A stretch of 64,000 bases of DNA from Sutcliffiella sp. FSL R7-0096 (GCF_038595065.1 NZ_CP152003.1:4568001-4632000); one strand, 5' to 3'. Counted from the first letter of the stretch, positions 7,722-17,326 are shown. Translations and numbers: made by a program. Notes: a model not told the origin generated them from the letters alone.

Positions 7722-9203
7722 TTACTCACCACCCGTTGCATATTCAAAGATTTTCTCCTGTGTTGCATCTTGAATGTCCATTTCACCTGTGAGCTTCCCT
7801 TCATTCATGACGATGATGCGATGCGACATTCCAAGTAGTTCAGGCATTTCAGAAGATATTAGTATGATTGATATTCCTTTTGTTGAGAGTTCGTGGATGA
7901 TTTTATAGATTTCAAATTTTGCTCCTATATCGATTCCTCTTGTCGGCTCATTAAGTATGAGAATCTTAGGATCCATTTGAAGCCATTTACCCAGTACAAC
8001 CTTTTGCTGATTACCCCCACTCAGTTTTCTGACTTCAGATTCAGCGCTTGGAGTTTTTATTTTTAGATCTGTTACCCAGCGGTCTACAATCTTTTTCATG
8101 GTTGTTTTTTTCAACACACCAAATTGGGATATTTTTCGATAGCTAGGTATCAAAATGTTTTCCGCAACTGATAGATCAAGGACAAGCCCTTCATCCTTTC
8201 GATCGTCGGTTACAAGTGCGATGCCTGCATCAATGGCGCTTTTCGGTGAATAAACTTTCTCACCTTGCATCCTTACTTCTCCGCCAGAATGTTTTAAAAG
8301 GCCGAATATTGCTTTAGACAAATCTGTCTTACCTGATCCAAGAAGACCTGCGACACCAAGTATTTCCCCTTTTTTTACAGAGAAAGAGATATCGTGTAAA
8401 CGCTTACTTACAGACAAGTCGTTTACCTCTAGAATGACTTCTTTTTGAGGGGGTACTCGTTCAGGATACATATTAGTAAGATCCCGTCCAACAAGCATCT
8501 TTACAATCTGCTCCTTTGTCAGATTTTCCACCTTGTCATCCCCAATATATTGGCCATCTCGCATTACAACTGCCCGATCTGCAACATTCATCACTTCATC
8601 AAGCCTATGTGTAATAAATATGATGCCAAGTCCTTCTGCCCGAAGCTCTTGCATTAGGGTGAGCAGCTTTTGGGTATCTTCATTATTTAAGGTGGCAGTC
8701 GGTTCATCCATAATTAAGATTTTAGATTCGAATGATAGGGCTTTGGCGATTTCAATCAATTGCTGTTCTGCAATGGAACAATCGTTGACAAGTCGATCTG
8801 GCGGAAGGTGCGCCAGACCAACCCTCTTTAATAGATTTTCAGTTTTAGCGTGCATTGCTGACCAGTTAATGATTCCCATACTGGAGGTGATTTGTTTTCC
8901 TAAGAAAATATTTTCAGCTATAGACAAGTCTTTGAGGAGATTAAACTCCTGGTGGATGATGCTTATTTTTAATTGCTGGGATTCTTTGGGACTACCAATT
9001 ACCACTTCTTTGCCTTCTATGCTTATTTTTCCGGAGGATGGAAGGTGAACACCTGCAAGTATTTTCATTAAAGTAGATTTACCAGCACCATTCTCCCCTA
9101 GTAGCGCCACTATTTCTCCGGTATTAACCTCCAAGCTAATTCCATGCAATACTTCTAATCGATTAAATGATTTTCTGATGCCCTCCATTTTTAATAGGCT
9201 CAT
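7722..9203 (-). CDS. rbsA: Ribose ABC transporter, ATP-binding protein (two domains)
   Basis: A 493-residue ATPase with two tandem ABC domains, powering the ribose importer at the inner face of the membrane. First domain: Walker A GENGAGKST, signature-like CSIAEQQLIEIAKAL, Walker B ILIMDEPTA. Second domain: a degenerate Walker A LLGSGKTD, signature LSGGNQQKVVLGKWL and ILNEPTRGID. The asymmetry is normal for RbsA/MglA ATPases. ATG 9203 has AAAGGTGG eight bases upstream; an upstream GTG is possible but lies inside that ribosome site. It lies 30 bp after rbsD and is coupled to rbsC. Confidence 0.94.
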   Translation of the reverse strand: MSLLKMEGIRKSFNRLEVLHGISLEVNTGEIVALLGENGAGKSTLMKILAGVHLPSSGKISIEGKEVVIGSPKESQQLKISIIHQEFNLLKDLSIAENIFLGKQITSSMGIINWSAMHAKTENLLKRVGLAHLPPDRLVNDCSIAEQQLIEIAKALSFESKILIMDEPTATLNNEDTQKLLTLMQELRAEGLGIIFITHRLDEVMNVADRAVVMRDGQYIGDDKVENLTKEQIVKMLVGRDLTNMYPERVPPQKEVILEVNDLSVSKRLHDISFSVKKGEILGVAGLLGSGKTDLSKAIFGLLKHSGGEVRMQGEKVYSPKSAIDAGIALVTDDRKDEGLVLDLSVAENILIPSYRKISQFGVLKKTTMKKIVDRWVTDLKIKTPSAESEVRKLSGGNQQKVVLGKWLQMDPKILILNEPTRGIDIGAKFEIYKIIHELSTKGISIILISSEMPELLGMSHRIIVMNEGKLTGEMDIQDATQEKIFEYATGGE

Positions 9204-9233
9204 TGAATGCACCACCTTTTTGTTAGCTTTTAG

Positions 9234-9632
9234 TTAATAAACGACTCCTCCAACCAGTATGACGTTTGCATAAGGGGTGAATTCACCTGACCTTATTAAT
9301 CCTCTCGTATGCTTCGTTTCTTCTTTGAATTCAACATGAGGGATATATTCCACTTCAATTGTTTCGAATCGTTTTAATATCTCTTTTTCCATATCAGGGC
9401 TTTTCTCTTTAATTTCCTCTGCCATGATAACTTTCTCTACAGAAAATTCTTCAAGTACAGTGTCCAGCAATTCTAAAAAAGGGACCATACCTTCTTTAAG
9501 GGCCAAGTCCACCCTCGTGTTTACTTCTTCCGGTATGGGTAGGCCTGCGTCTGTCACTACCAATCGCTCCATATGACCTGTCTCCGCAATCAATTTATTT
9601 AGTTGAGGATGCAATATTCCATTTCGTTTCAT
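9234..9632 (-). CDS. rbsD: D-ribose pyranase
   Basis: Interconverts the pyranose and furanose forms of ribose so that ribokinase can use it. The 132-residue product has the family start MKRNGILHPQLNKLIAETGH, containing the conserved His near residue 20, and ends with TPYANVILVGGVVY. Length matches RbsD (about 131). The ATG at 9632 has GGAGGGA upstream. First gene after rbsR, with an operator in the 46-bp gap. Confidence 0.94.
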   Translation of the reverse strand: MKRNGILHPQLNKLIAETGHMERLVVTDAGLPIPEEVNTRVDLALKEGMVPFLELLDTVLEEFSVEKVIMAEEIKEKSPDMEKEILKRFETIEVEYIPHVEFKEETKHTRGLIRSGEFTPYANVILVGGVVY

Positions 9633-9645
9633 CTTACTTCCCTCC

Positions 9646-9666
9646 AAATGTAAACGTTTAGATTTT
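9646..9666. promoter_or_regulatory. LacI-family operator in the rbsR-rbsD gap
   Basis: AAATGTAAACGTTTAGATTTT, containing the near-palindrome TGTAAACGTTTA. An identical 21-base sequence stands upstream of rbsR (10711-10731). It lies just upstream of the rbsD ribosome site. Most likely an RbsR operator; the core also resembles a CcpA site, and both LacI-family proteins could bind. Confidence 0.75.
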
Positions 9667-9678
9667 TATTCGAAAATT

Positions 9679-10698
9679 TCAGTTGAACTTTTGGCATGAT
9701 TCTCGCACGATTAAGTAAGGTGATAGAATATGTTGTCTTTTTATTGGATCAATCTCTTGGCTGTTCATCATCCTATCTTGCAACAGTTGAAAAGCAATCT
9801 CTCCCAGGTTGCGCATATGTCTGGATACCATCGTTAAATTCGGCTTAATGAACGTAGCGATTTCAATATCATCAAACCCTACAAACGCGATATCTTCCCC
9901 TATTTTCCAGTCTAATTGCTGCAATGCTTTTACGGCTCCAATGCTCATAAGGTTATTGCAGGAGAAAATTGCTGTTGGGCGTTTGGTAGCGTTATAAAAT
10001 TTCTTGGCGTTTGTAAACCCACTTCCTTCCCTGAAATCCCCATCCCCTATCCACTCTTGCCTAATCGGCAAATCATATTCCTTCATTGCTCTTTCGTAAC
10101 CACGGTACCGTTCAAGTCCTGGTGTTGTGTCTTGCGGTCCCCGAATGATTGCAATGTCTGTATGTCCTTTACTGATAAGGTGTTTGACCGCTTCGTAGGC
10201 ACCTTCCCGGTTACCCGTCAATACGGTATCTACATCATATTTATGTATTTGCCTATCGACAGCTACAATTGGAATCCCCGCTTTTATCACCGGATCCAAA
10301 TGATCTCCCTTTTCATTTGCGGTAGTCACTACAAGTCCATCTACACCCCGCTCTATATAATGTTGCAGAATTTCATTTTCTATCATTTTTGATTCGTTCG
10401 AGCTACTGATGAGAGTAAAATAGTTCTTTTCAAGGGCTGCTTTTTGCAGCCCTGAGATCACTTCAGAAAAAAACGGGTTCGTGAAATCAGGAATGATTAC
10501 CCCAATAGTTTTTGTTTCTTTGCGGACCATGCTTCTAGCTATCGCGTTCCTCACATAATTCAATTCATTTATTGCGCGTACAATTCGCTCCTCTGTTGCC
10601 TTACGGACGCCACCTTGCCTATTGACCACCCGCGAAACAGTAGCCACTGAGACATTTGCTGCTCTTGCTACATCCTCAATTGTCGGTTTCTTCTTCAT
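9679..10698 (-). CDS. rbsR: Ribose operon repressor, LacI family
   Basis: A 339-residue DNA-binding regulator. Residues 4-24 form the LacI helix-turn-helix (TIEDVARAANVSVATVSRVV), followed by the hinge helix and a sugar-binding domain (IGVIIPDFTNPFFSEV, VTTANEKGDHLDP, DRYRG-like GLERYRGYERAM, VGFDDIEIATFIKPNLTMV). It heads the rbs operon and is followed by an operator, so ribose would release it from both its own promoter and the rbsDACBK part. The gene order R-D-A-C-B-K differs from R-K-D-A-C-B of B. subtilis. Confidence 0.9.
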   Translation of the reverse strand: MKKKPTIEDVARAANVSVATVSRVVNRQGGVRKATEERIVRAINELNYVRNAIARSMVRKETKTIGVIIPDFTNPFFSEVISGLQKAALEKNYFTLISSSNESKMIENEILQHYIERGVDGLVVTTANEKGDHLDPVIKAGIPIVAVDRQIHKYDVDTVLTGNREGAYEAVKHLISKGHTDIAIIRGPQDTTPGLERYRGYERAMKEYDLPIRQEWIGDGDFREGSGFTNAKKFYNATKRPTAIFSCNNLMSIGAVKALQQLDWKIGEDIAFVGFDDIEIATFIKPNLTMVSRHMRNLGEIAFQLLQDRMMNSQEIDPIKRQHILSPYLIVRESCQKFN

Positions 10699-10710
10699 GT
10701 CTCATCACCC

Positions 10711-10731
10711 AAATGTAAACGTTTAGATTTT
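10711..10731. promoter_or_regulatory. LacI-family operator upstream of rbsR
   Basis: AAATGTAAACGTTTAGATTTT, identical to 9646-9666, sitting 12 bp before the rbsR start on the minus strand. Position implies repression of the whole operon by RbsR. Confidence 0.75.
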
Positions 10732-10745
10732 ATGTTAAAAAATTT

Positions 10746-10759
10746 TAAAGCGCTTTCAT
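10746..10759. promoter_or_regulatory. Catabolite-responsive element (CcpA site) upstream of rbsR
   Basis: TAAAGCGCTTTCAT; its complement ATGAAAGCGCTTTA matches the CRE consensus built on TGAAAGCGNTTNCA. It is 15 bp upstream of the rbsR operator, as expected for glucose repression of ribose use. Confidence 0.75.
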
Positions 10760-10994
10760 TACTATTACTATTAAAATAGCATTGATTGAGTAGAACAGCA
10801 AGAAAATTTTGAATAATCAGCATCCTGTTATTTTCTTAGAGGCTAATCTCACCCTTGCAATCCTTAATATCAGCAAGTAGTCTCTCCAGTTTCAAATTCC
10901 AATTTTTGATTATTTTTAACTATTTATTACATATTAAATCGTGATATATTTATAGAAGATTAGTAAGGAAAATAGAATAAAGTGAGGAATTAGG

Positions 10995-13900
10995 ATGAGT
11001 AAGAGTAGGGCGAGCGTTTGGCTTAAGTTGTTGTTAGTTTGGGTCTTGGTTTTGGGGAGTTTTCCTTCTTATGGAAATGCAACGGAAGAAGGTACAAGAG
11101 TAAGTGGGACGTTGACGGAAGATACGACTTGGACGAAGGCGGGCTCGCCGTATCGTTTGGTTGGAAATGTGACGATTCCAAGAGACTTGAAATTGACCAT
11201 CGAACCTGGTGTAACGGTTGTTGGTGAAATCGGAGTATTGATTCATGTATACGGAAAACTATTTGCCCTTGGTAATGAAGAAGAGAAGATAACGATTGAT
11301 ACTGCGTATATCCAAAGTCTTTCTCTTCCAGAAACACTTGTTCACCTCGAACATGCAAACGTCACCAGGGAATATAAAGGTGGTTTTCTATTAACAGGTT
11401 CGCAACTATATTTAGATAACAACCAATTTTCGAATGGGTCGATTTCTATCAGCATCCCGAAAATGATGGAGCCTACTATTACGAATAACATTTTTCACGA
11501 TAATGCTAAGCTAGATGTTACGCTTGGCAGTAAGAATACTATCATTAATAGCAACACATTCATAAGTTCAGAAGAGACGACTAGTTCAAAAATTAAAGTG
11601 TATTGTGGGAAAGATTGCACATCAGAATTATTATTTTCCAGAAATAATTTTTTCGGATTTCACGAAAGAGCATTTTTTGAAGTGAATAGTAACAATGTAA
11701 TGACGATTGAAGGATCTAATAATTATTGGGGAACGACAGATGAAACATTGGCGTCAAGATATATTATTGATGTCGAAGATAATAGCGGTTTTCGTGCGAA
11801 ATTAGCGATGGATCCGATTTCCTATAAACCGAACAACTTGGGGCACCCCCTTGGTGAGCTGATGGCTCCAATCGTTCAACCAATAGGGAATAGTGATGAA
11901 GCGATTGTCGGTTTGACTGATGCTGATAGTTTAGTAGAGGTATGGAATGACCGGGTAAAAATGGGAGAAAGCCTATCAAGAGCCGATGGAACTTTTTCAG
12001 TGCCTATTCCAAAGCAACGAGACGAAGCGGAATTAAAGATCGTTGCGGTTGATAGCTTTAACAGGATGAGTCAAGAGGCTACTATTGTTGTGATGGATAC
12101 AAGTCCCCCAGAAGCCCCTATCGTAAATGAAGTGACAGATGCGATGGACGTGATTACGGGAACAGCGGAGCCTACAGCGAAGATTCGGGTATTTCGTGGA
12201 GAAAGTGTATTAGCGGAAGGCGATGCGGATGAAAATGGTCGTTTTAACTTATACATCGGCCAGCAAAAAGCCGGTACCACATTGGAAATTCAGGCGGAAG
12301 ATACGGCAAAAAATAAAAGTAAGCGAACCATCGTTGTCGTAAAAGATGTAACACCACCTGAAACTCCACAGCTTTTGGAGGAAATAACTGATGCGACAAA
12401 TTATATCGAGGGAACAGCGGAGCCGGGTTCAACGATCATCGTACGAACAGCCACGGAAGAGCTTGCCCGTATTTCTGTCCAAAACAGTGGTTCATTTGAG
12501 AGTTATGTTGCTAAACAAAAAGCTGGGACTATCATTGAGGTCATTGCAATAGATGAAGCACAAAATGAAAGTCAACAACTTATTGTGGAAGTGAAGGATG
12601 TTACCCCTCCTAATCTTTATGTGTATCCATTAGGGGACAATATGAATTCCTTATATGGAATGACCGAAATTGGTGCGACAGTGACAATAGTGAAGAACGG
12701 TATTACATTAGGGGAGAAAGTTGTAAGGGATAGCTACGAATTTCAAATGGATATCCCGAGACAAATGGCAGGAACCAAATTAACGGTAACTTCTAAAGAT
12801 CCTGCCGGTAATGTGGCAACTGTCAATGTAGAGGTGGTTGATTTTACCCCTCCCGGAAAACCAGTAGTAGATGTGGTCACGGATAAAAGCAGTGTGGTGA
12901 CAGGGAAAGCGGAGCCATTATCAACAGTGGAAATTTTAAAGGGATCTTCTTTAATAGGTGCGGGTGAAGTAGCAGAGGACGGTTTGTTCTCGATTCCAAT
13001 TGCCGTTCAAAATGCGGGCACCGTGTTAACCATCCGTGCAAAAGATGCTGCAGGAAATGTGAGTCTCTTAACGAATGTGACGGTAAAGGATGTAACACCT
13101 CCCGCAGTGCCCCAAGTAAATAAAGTGACAAATAAAACTACAGAAGTTACTGGTAAGGCGGAAAAAAGCTCTACCGTAACCGTGAAAATCGGGACAAAAA
13201 GCTATTCTTCCAAAGTGGATGCAGACGGTAACTATAGTGTTGGCATACCAGTGCAAAACTCTGGTACGACCATATCTGTGACAGCAAAAGATAGCGCTGG
13301 CAATGTGAGTGATGGGAAGTCTGTGACGGTTTCAAGAGTTGCGCCTAACATGCCTACCGTTAATAGTGTGAGCAATAAGGCTTCTACCGTGAGCGGGAAA
13401 GCAGAAAAGAGCTCCACGGTCACGGTGAAAATCGGAACGAAAAACTATACAGGAAAAGCGGATAGTTATGGTGATTTTAAGATTACCATACCTGTGCAAA
13501 ATGCGGATAAAACTCTTTATGTAACAGCTACAGATAAAGATGGTAAGGTGAGTGCCAGTCGCACAGTTACGGTGAAACGGGTGGCACCGAATATGCCGGT
13601 GGTGAATAAGGTGACGAATAAAGAGACCGTCGTTTCTGGTAAAACGGAAAAGTATGCAACGGTTTCGGTGAAGATCGGAACGAAAACATATTCCAAAAAA
13701 GCGGATGTGGATGGAAACTATAAAGTAACGATACCGGTACAAAACGCTGGAACAAGCCTAAAGGTCACGGCAAAAGATAGCGCAGGTGCAATAAGTGCTA
13801 CTAGGACAGTGAATGTAGAGAGGGTGGCTCCAGATGTCCCGGTCGTTAATGCAGTAAAAACTACTTCAACAAGTGTCACAGGTAACGCGGAGAAAAATTC

Positions 13901-14066
13901 GACCGTAACAGCAAAGATCGGGACGAAATCTTATTCGGCCAAAGTGGATGCATATGGGAAGTTTAAAATAACCATCCCAAAACAAAAAATAGGCACTGTC
14001 ATCAAGGTAACGGCGAAAGACTCGAAAGGTAACGTAAGTGCCACTAGAGAAATAAAGGTAACGTAA
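10995..14066 (+). CDS. Secreted protein with parallel-beta-helix-like N-terminus and nine Ig-like repeats
   Basis: A 1023-residue exported protein. Residues 1-29 are a signal peptide (KLLLVWVLVLGSFPSYGNA). Residues about 35-285 resemble a right-handed beta-helix (TEDTTWTKAGSPY, NNYWGT). From about residue 288 there are nine repeats of about 80 residues of the bacterial Ig type, joined by DVTPP or RVAPNMP linkers and carrying GKAEKSSTVTVKIGTKSYS, DADGNY and AKDSAGNVS motifs; the last four are closest to each other. No LPXTG, SLH or choline-binding anchor is visible, so it is released or held to the wall by another means. GAGGAATTAGG upstream decides the start. Possibly an adhesin or wall-associated protein; function unknown. 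Confidence 0.85.
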   Translation: MSKSRASVWLKLLLVWVLVLGSFPSYGNATEEGTRVSGTLTEDTTWTKAGSPYRLVGNVTIPRDLKLTIEPGVTVVGEIGVLIHVYGKLFALGNEEEKITIDTAYIQSLSLPETLVHLEHANVTREYKGGFLLTGSQLYLDNNQFSNGSISISIPKMMEPTITNNIFHDNAKLDVTLGSKNTIINSNTFISSEETTSSKIKVYCGKDCTSELLFSRNNFFGFHERAFFEVNSNNVMTIEGSNNYWGTTDETLASRYIIDVEDNSGFRAKLAMDPISYKPNNLGHPLGELMAPIVQPIGNSDEAIVGLTDADSLVEVWNDRVKMGESLSRADGTFSVPIPKQRDEAELKIVAVDSFNRMSQEATIVVMDTSPPEAPIVNEVTDAMDVITGTAEPTAKIRVFRGESVLAEGDADENGRFNLYIGQQKAGTTLEIQAEDTAKNKSKRTIVVVKDVTPPETPQLLEEITDATNYIEGTAEPGSTIIVRTATEELARISVQNSGSFESYVAKQKAGTIIEVIAIDEAQNESQQLIVEVKDVTPPNLYVYPLGDNMNSLYGMTEIGATVTIVKNGITLGEKVVRDSYEFQMDIPRQMAGTKLTVTSKDPAGNVATVNVEVVDFTPPGKPVVDVVTDKSSVVTGKAEPLSTVEILKGSSLIGAGEVAEDGLFSIPIAVQNAGTVLTIRAKDAAGNVSLLTNVTVKDVTPPAVPQVNKVTNKTTEVTGKAEKSSTVTVKIGTKSYSSKVDADGNYSVGIPVQNSGTTISVTAKDSAGNVSDGKSVTVSRVAPNMPTVNSVSNKASTVSGKAEKSSTVTVKIGTKNYTGKADSYGDFKITIPVQNADKTLYVTATDKDGKVSASRTVTVKRVAPNMPVVNKVTNKETVVSGKTEKYATVSVKIGTKTYSKKADVDGNYKVTIPVQNAGTSLKVTAKDSAGAISATRTVNVERVAPDVPVVNAVKTTSTSVTGNAEKNSTVTAKIGTKSYSAKVDAYGKFKITIPKQKIGTVIKVTAKDSKGNVSATREIKVT

Positions 14067-14100
14067 AAGGAACAGGGGGTTAGCCTCCTGTTCCTTTTTT
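14065..14100 (+). terminator. Terminator of the Ig-repeat protein gene
   Basis: Arms AAAAGGAACAGGGGG and CCTCCTGTTCCTTTTTT pair around GTTAG-type loop bases, with the T run included in the right arm. Confidence 0.9.
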
Positions 14101-14174
14101 CCTGTTGCGGAATGGGGATTAAAATCCGCAGCTTACGCAAAAAACGCAAGAAAGCGGGTCTGCGTGCCTCTCCA

Positions 14175-14744
14175 CTAAACCCCGCACCGCCACAAATCAG
14201 GGTTACCCACGGAGATAGCTAAAGCGCCAGCTTTTAGGGATTCATGGATTTCGGTTTCATTTTCGATAAGTCCGCCGGCGATAATGGGCGTGGGGAATGT
14301 TTCGGTTAGGTTGTAGATGACTCGCGGCATGATGCCTGGCAGGACTTCGACTGCATCGGGTTGGGATGTTTCGACCATTCTTTGGCCTTTTTTGATGGCG
14401 TTGTGATCGATCAGGAAGAGGCGTTGGATGGTATTCAGGCCCTCTTCCTTTGCGAATTTGATCAGGTGGTTCTTGGTGGTGATGATTCCTGTTGGTCGAA
14501 GGACTTGGGCGATGTATTGGATGCCGCTTTTATCATTTGATATGCCTTCGATGAAATCTAAATGGAGGAACACGTACATGCCTGTTTGTTTTAGTTGCTT
14601 TATGTAGTCTGGGAGTGTAAAGATAGTGCCGGTTAAGAGGAAGGCGATGTTCGCTTTGCTGTTTATGGCTTCCTGGATCTTTTCAGGTGCGTCTATTGCT
14701 GCAATCACTTGTGAATCAACCATGTCTACGATATTGATAGCCAT
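14175..14744 (-). CDS. glpP: Glycerol-3-phosphate-responsive antiterminator GlpP
   Basis: A 189-residue RNA-binding regulator. In B. subtilis GlpP with bound glycerol-3-phosphate prevents termination in the leaders of glpD, glpFK and glpTQ (established). Family marks are IAFLLTGTIFTLPDYIKQLK, VFLHLDFIEGISNDKSGIQYI, IITTKNHLIKFAKEEGL, QRLFLIDHNAI, DAVEVLPGIMPRVI and PIIAGGLIENETEI. It is the last gene of an ABC-transporter operon whose leader carries a terminator hairpin; the divergent GDPD gene has a similar leader. This arrangement implies that GlpP controls its own operon. It starts 17 bp after the phosphatase gene. Confidence 0.93.
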   Translation of the reverse strand: MAINIVDMVDSQVIAAIDAPEKIQEAINSKANIAFLLTGTIFTLPDYIKQLKQTGMYVFLHLDFIEGISNDKSGIQYIAQVLRPTGIITTKNHLIKFAKEEGLNTIQRLFLIDHNAIKKGQRMVETSQPDAVEVLPGIMPRVIYNLTETFPTPIIAGGLIENETEIHESLKAGALAISVGNPDLWRCGV

Positions 14745-14761
14745 CTTTTTACCTTCCTTTC

Positions 14762-15547
14762 TTATACTTCTACTTTGAGTCTTGGAATCTCTTTAATGCT
14801 GTTGAGGATGTAAGTAGGCTGGGCTAGGTTTGAGTTGATGCTTGTTTTTTCCGTTATTCCTGTCAGCACCAGGATCGTTTGCATGCCCACGTCATTTCCC
14901 ATTTTGATATCTGTTTCCAGCCTGTCCCCAACCATGATACAGTCTTCAAGGTCCATGTTCAGATGATCTGCCGCGACCTGTGCCATGATTCGGGATGGTT
15001 TCCCGATGATCGTTGATATGACGTCCCCTGTCGCGCCTTCAATCGCTCCGATAATGGCTCCGCAGTCTGGAATCTGCCCTCCAGGAACCGGACAGGTGCG
15101 GTCCGGGTTGGTCGCAAGGAAGCTGGCTCCGTTTTTCCAAGCGAGAAAGGCCTGCGTCAGTTTTCCGTAAGTGAAGTCCCTATCCCATGACACTAGTGCA
15201 TACGTTGCCTTTGTGGGGTCATGGGTGATGGGCACCTCCATCATATCCAGTTCCTCATATAAGGGGGATTCGCCGATTACCCATACTCTCTCATCCGGCT
15301 TCATGACTTCCTTTAAGTATTTGGCAGTAACGTAGCCTGAATTGATAATTTCATAGAGTTCCACGTCGATGCCCATTTTTTCTAGTTTTCTTTTGTAAGC
15401 CAGTCTTGAATTGGCAGGGTTATTGGAGAGGAAGACTACTTGGTCTCCCCTCTCTTTTAACAGTTGGATGGTTTCTGCTGCGCCTTCGATTACTTTATCC
15501 CCAAGGTAAACAGTGCCGTCGAGGTCGAAAATATATCCTTTTTTCAT
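14762..15547 (-). CDS. HAD-superfamily (class IIA, NagD/AraL-like) sugar-phosphate phosphatase
   Basis: A 261-residue cytoplasmic phosphatase. Motif I is FDLDGTVYLGD near residue 6, motif II FLSNNPANSR, the class IIA cap carries ALVSWDRDFTYGKL and ATNPDRTCPVPGG, then IGKPSR (motif III Lys) and MVGDRLETDIKMGNDVGM (motif IV). Relatives dephosphorylate small sugar or polyol phosphates. Its place between a GlpP gene and the transporter suggests a glycerol phosphate as substrate, which is inference. ATG 15547 with AGGTGG eight bases upstream is preferred to a GTG at 15559. Twelve bp separate it from the permease gene. Confidence 0.85.
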   Translation of the reverse strand: MKKGYIFDLDGTVYLGDKVIEGAAETIQLLKERGDQVVFLSNNPANSRLAYKRKLEKMGIDVELYEIINSGYVTAKYLKEVMKPDERVWVIGESPLYEELDMMEVPITHDPTKATYALVSWDRDFTYGKLTQAFLAWKNGASFLATNPDRTCPVPGGQIPDCGAIIGAIEGATGDVISTIIGKPSRIMAQVAADHLNMDLEDCIMVGDRLETDIKMGNDVGMQTILVLTGITEKTSINSNLAQPTYILNSIKEIPRLKVEV

Positions 15548-15559
15548 TCCCAACACCAC

Positions 15560-17326
15560 CTAGTACAAGGAATTCCTTGAGATTTTTGTTGCAAGGAATT
15601 GCAGGAAGAGCACGATGACAATGATGAGAATGGCCATGGCAGAAGCGGTATAGACCTCTCCCCGGAGTAGATTCTGGAATACGACTAAACTCATCGGTGC
15701 CCAGCTTGATGGCGCCATAAGGATCGTGATACTCGTTTCCTTGATGACTGTTACAAACACAAGGATGGATCCAGCGGCAATCCCAGGTAGCATCAATGGA
15801 CCAATGACGGTAATGATGGCCAAAAGCCTGGAAGCCCCAAGGTTGATGGATGCTTCTTCAATGTCCGGTTTGATGGACATCATCGTCCCCATCGTGGATC
15901 GGATCATATATGGCATACGTCGGATCGCATAGGCAATGATCAAGATTGTTGCTGTTCCTGTCAGTTGCAATGGTGCTGTATTGAAGGTCTGGATATAGGC
16001 GATACCAAGTGCGATTCCAGGTACAATTAGCGGAATGGAGGACATAAAGTCCAGCTTTGCGGCATTTTGTCGCACCACAAAGTAAGAGACAAGTGTCGAT
16101 ACCACTACACTGATACCAAGTGCACCAATGGCAAGAATGATCGAGTTCATGATGTTACTCGTTGATCTCGAGAAAATTGTCCGGTAGTGATCCAATGTGA
16201 ATCCTCTTGGGAGAAGGTCAGCTCCCCAAGTGGTCGCAAAGGATTGCATCAGTACGGAAAGGACTGCTAGCAGCGGGATGGAAATAATGAACCCTGTGTA
16301 GACAGTCAATCCTGTTGTTACCCATTTGTTGTCGTTTAGCTTGATGGCTTTCGGTTTGCCAGATAAGGTTCCATAATTCATCTTCTTTGTGATTTTTCGT
16401 TGTATCCAGAAGAAGACCCCAGCTACAAGGACCATTACTACAGTTAAAATGGAGGCCCCTGCCCAGTTGAAGAATCCGGAAATTTCTCGGTAGGCTTCCA
16501 CCACTATGAGATTAAGCCCTTCAGGTGCCAAGATGATTGGCGTACCGAAATCGGAAAAGCTTACAGTGAAAATCAGCAAAGCACTTGAGATGATACCAGG
16601 AATTGCAAGCGGGAATGTCACAAACACCAAGCTCATCCAGCTGCTTGAACCAAGGTTTTGGGATGCTTCCTCCAGGGAAATATCACTCAATTTGAATGCA
16701 GCAACCATCGGCCACAGGGCGAATGGGAAAAAGAAGAAAATTTGAACCAATACAATTCCAAGCATGGAATAGACATTGAACAAGACGCCGCTTCCACCGA
16801 GCTCCTGATAGATCGTATTGACCCATCCGGTCCGGCCGAACATGATGATGAAGCCTGCAGCGGAAATAAAGGTCGGGACGATGATCGGCATCGTACATAG
16901 GGCTGCAAATGTTTTTTTGAAAGGCATGGTTGTCCTAGCAAAGCCATAGGCTATCGGGATGCAGAGAAAAATGACTAACGTGGCCACCCCAAGGGATAAG
17001 GTTAAACTATTAGTGAGCGCTTTAAAGTATGTACCCCCGGACAAAAGCTTTTTGTAGTGATCAAGTGATGCATTAGAGAAACGCTCTATATTGGTTGCGA
17101 GTATATCAGGATTGACGAGAGAGCCGAGTATATTTACCGGCGCGCCTGTGAAACTGACAAGGAAAACTGATAGTAATGGAAGCACCAAAAAGAGTGTGAA
17201 AAACAGGATGACCAGAAGCTTCATAAAGAATAGGCCATCCATTTTCTCAAAAATGGAACGTCTCTCTTTTTTAGGAGAAGGCGGCTGGATTTGGACCTTC
17301 AATGGATCCTGCATTTCTGGCTTCAT
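15560..17326 (-). CDS. ABC importer permease with two fused permease domains
   Basis: A 588-residue integral membrane protein with about twelve hydrophobic segments and two copies of the binding-protein-dependent permease domain, each with an EAA loop: LEEASQNLGSSSWMSLVFVTFPLAIPGI in two parts near residues 215-240, and IEEASINLGASRLLAIITV near 500. Fused two-domain permeases of this kind occur in the iron(III), thiamine and 2-aminoethylphosphonate importer class. The gene overlaps the end of the ATPase gene by four bases (ATGA). Context with GlpP, a phosphatase and a secreted GDPD suggests a phosphorylated glycerol compound as cargo rather than iron; inference. Confidence 0.88.
   Translation of the reverse strand: MKPEMQDPLKVQIQPPSPKKERRSIFEKMDGLFFMKLLVILFFTLFLVLPLLSVFLVSFTGAPVNILGSLVNPDILATNIERFSNASLDHYKKLLSGGTYFKALTNSLTLSLGVATLVIFLCIPIAYGFARTTMPFKKTFAALCTMPIIVPTFISAAGFIIMFGRTGWVNTIYQELGGSGVLFNVYSMLGIVLVQIFFFFPFALWPMVAAFKLSDISLEEASQNLGSSSWMSLVFVTFPLAIPGIISSALLIFTVSFSDFGTPIILAPEGLNLIVVEAYREISGFFNWAGASILTVVMVLVAGVFFWIQRKITKKMNYGTLSGKPKAIKLNDNKWVTTGLTVYTGFIISIPLLAVLSVLMQSFATTWGADLLPRGFTLDHYRTIFSRSTSNIMNSIILAIGALGISVVVSTLVSYFVVRQNAAKLDFMSSIPLIVPGIALGIAYIQTFNTAPLQLTGTATILIIAYAIRRMPYMIRSTMGTMMSIKPDIEEASINLGASRLLAIITVIGPLMLPGIAAGSILVFVTVIKETSITILMAPSSWAPMSLVVFQNLLRGEVYTASAMAILIIVIVLFLQFLATKISRNSLY

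Noticed and set aside
13332-13742. 136-codon frame antisense to the Ig repeats
   Set aside because: The repeated DNA keeps an antisense frame open; no start signal and no sensible protein.
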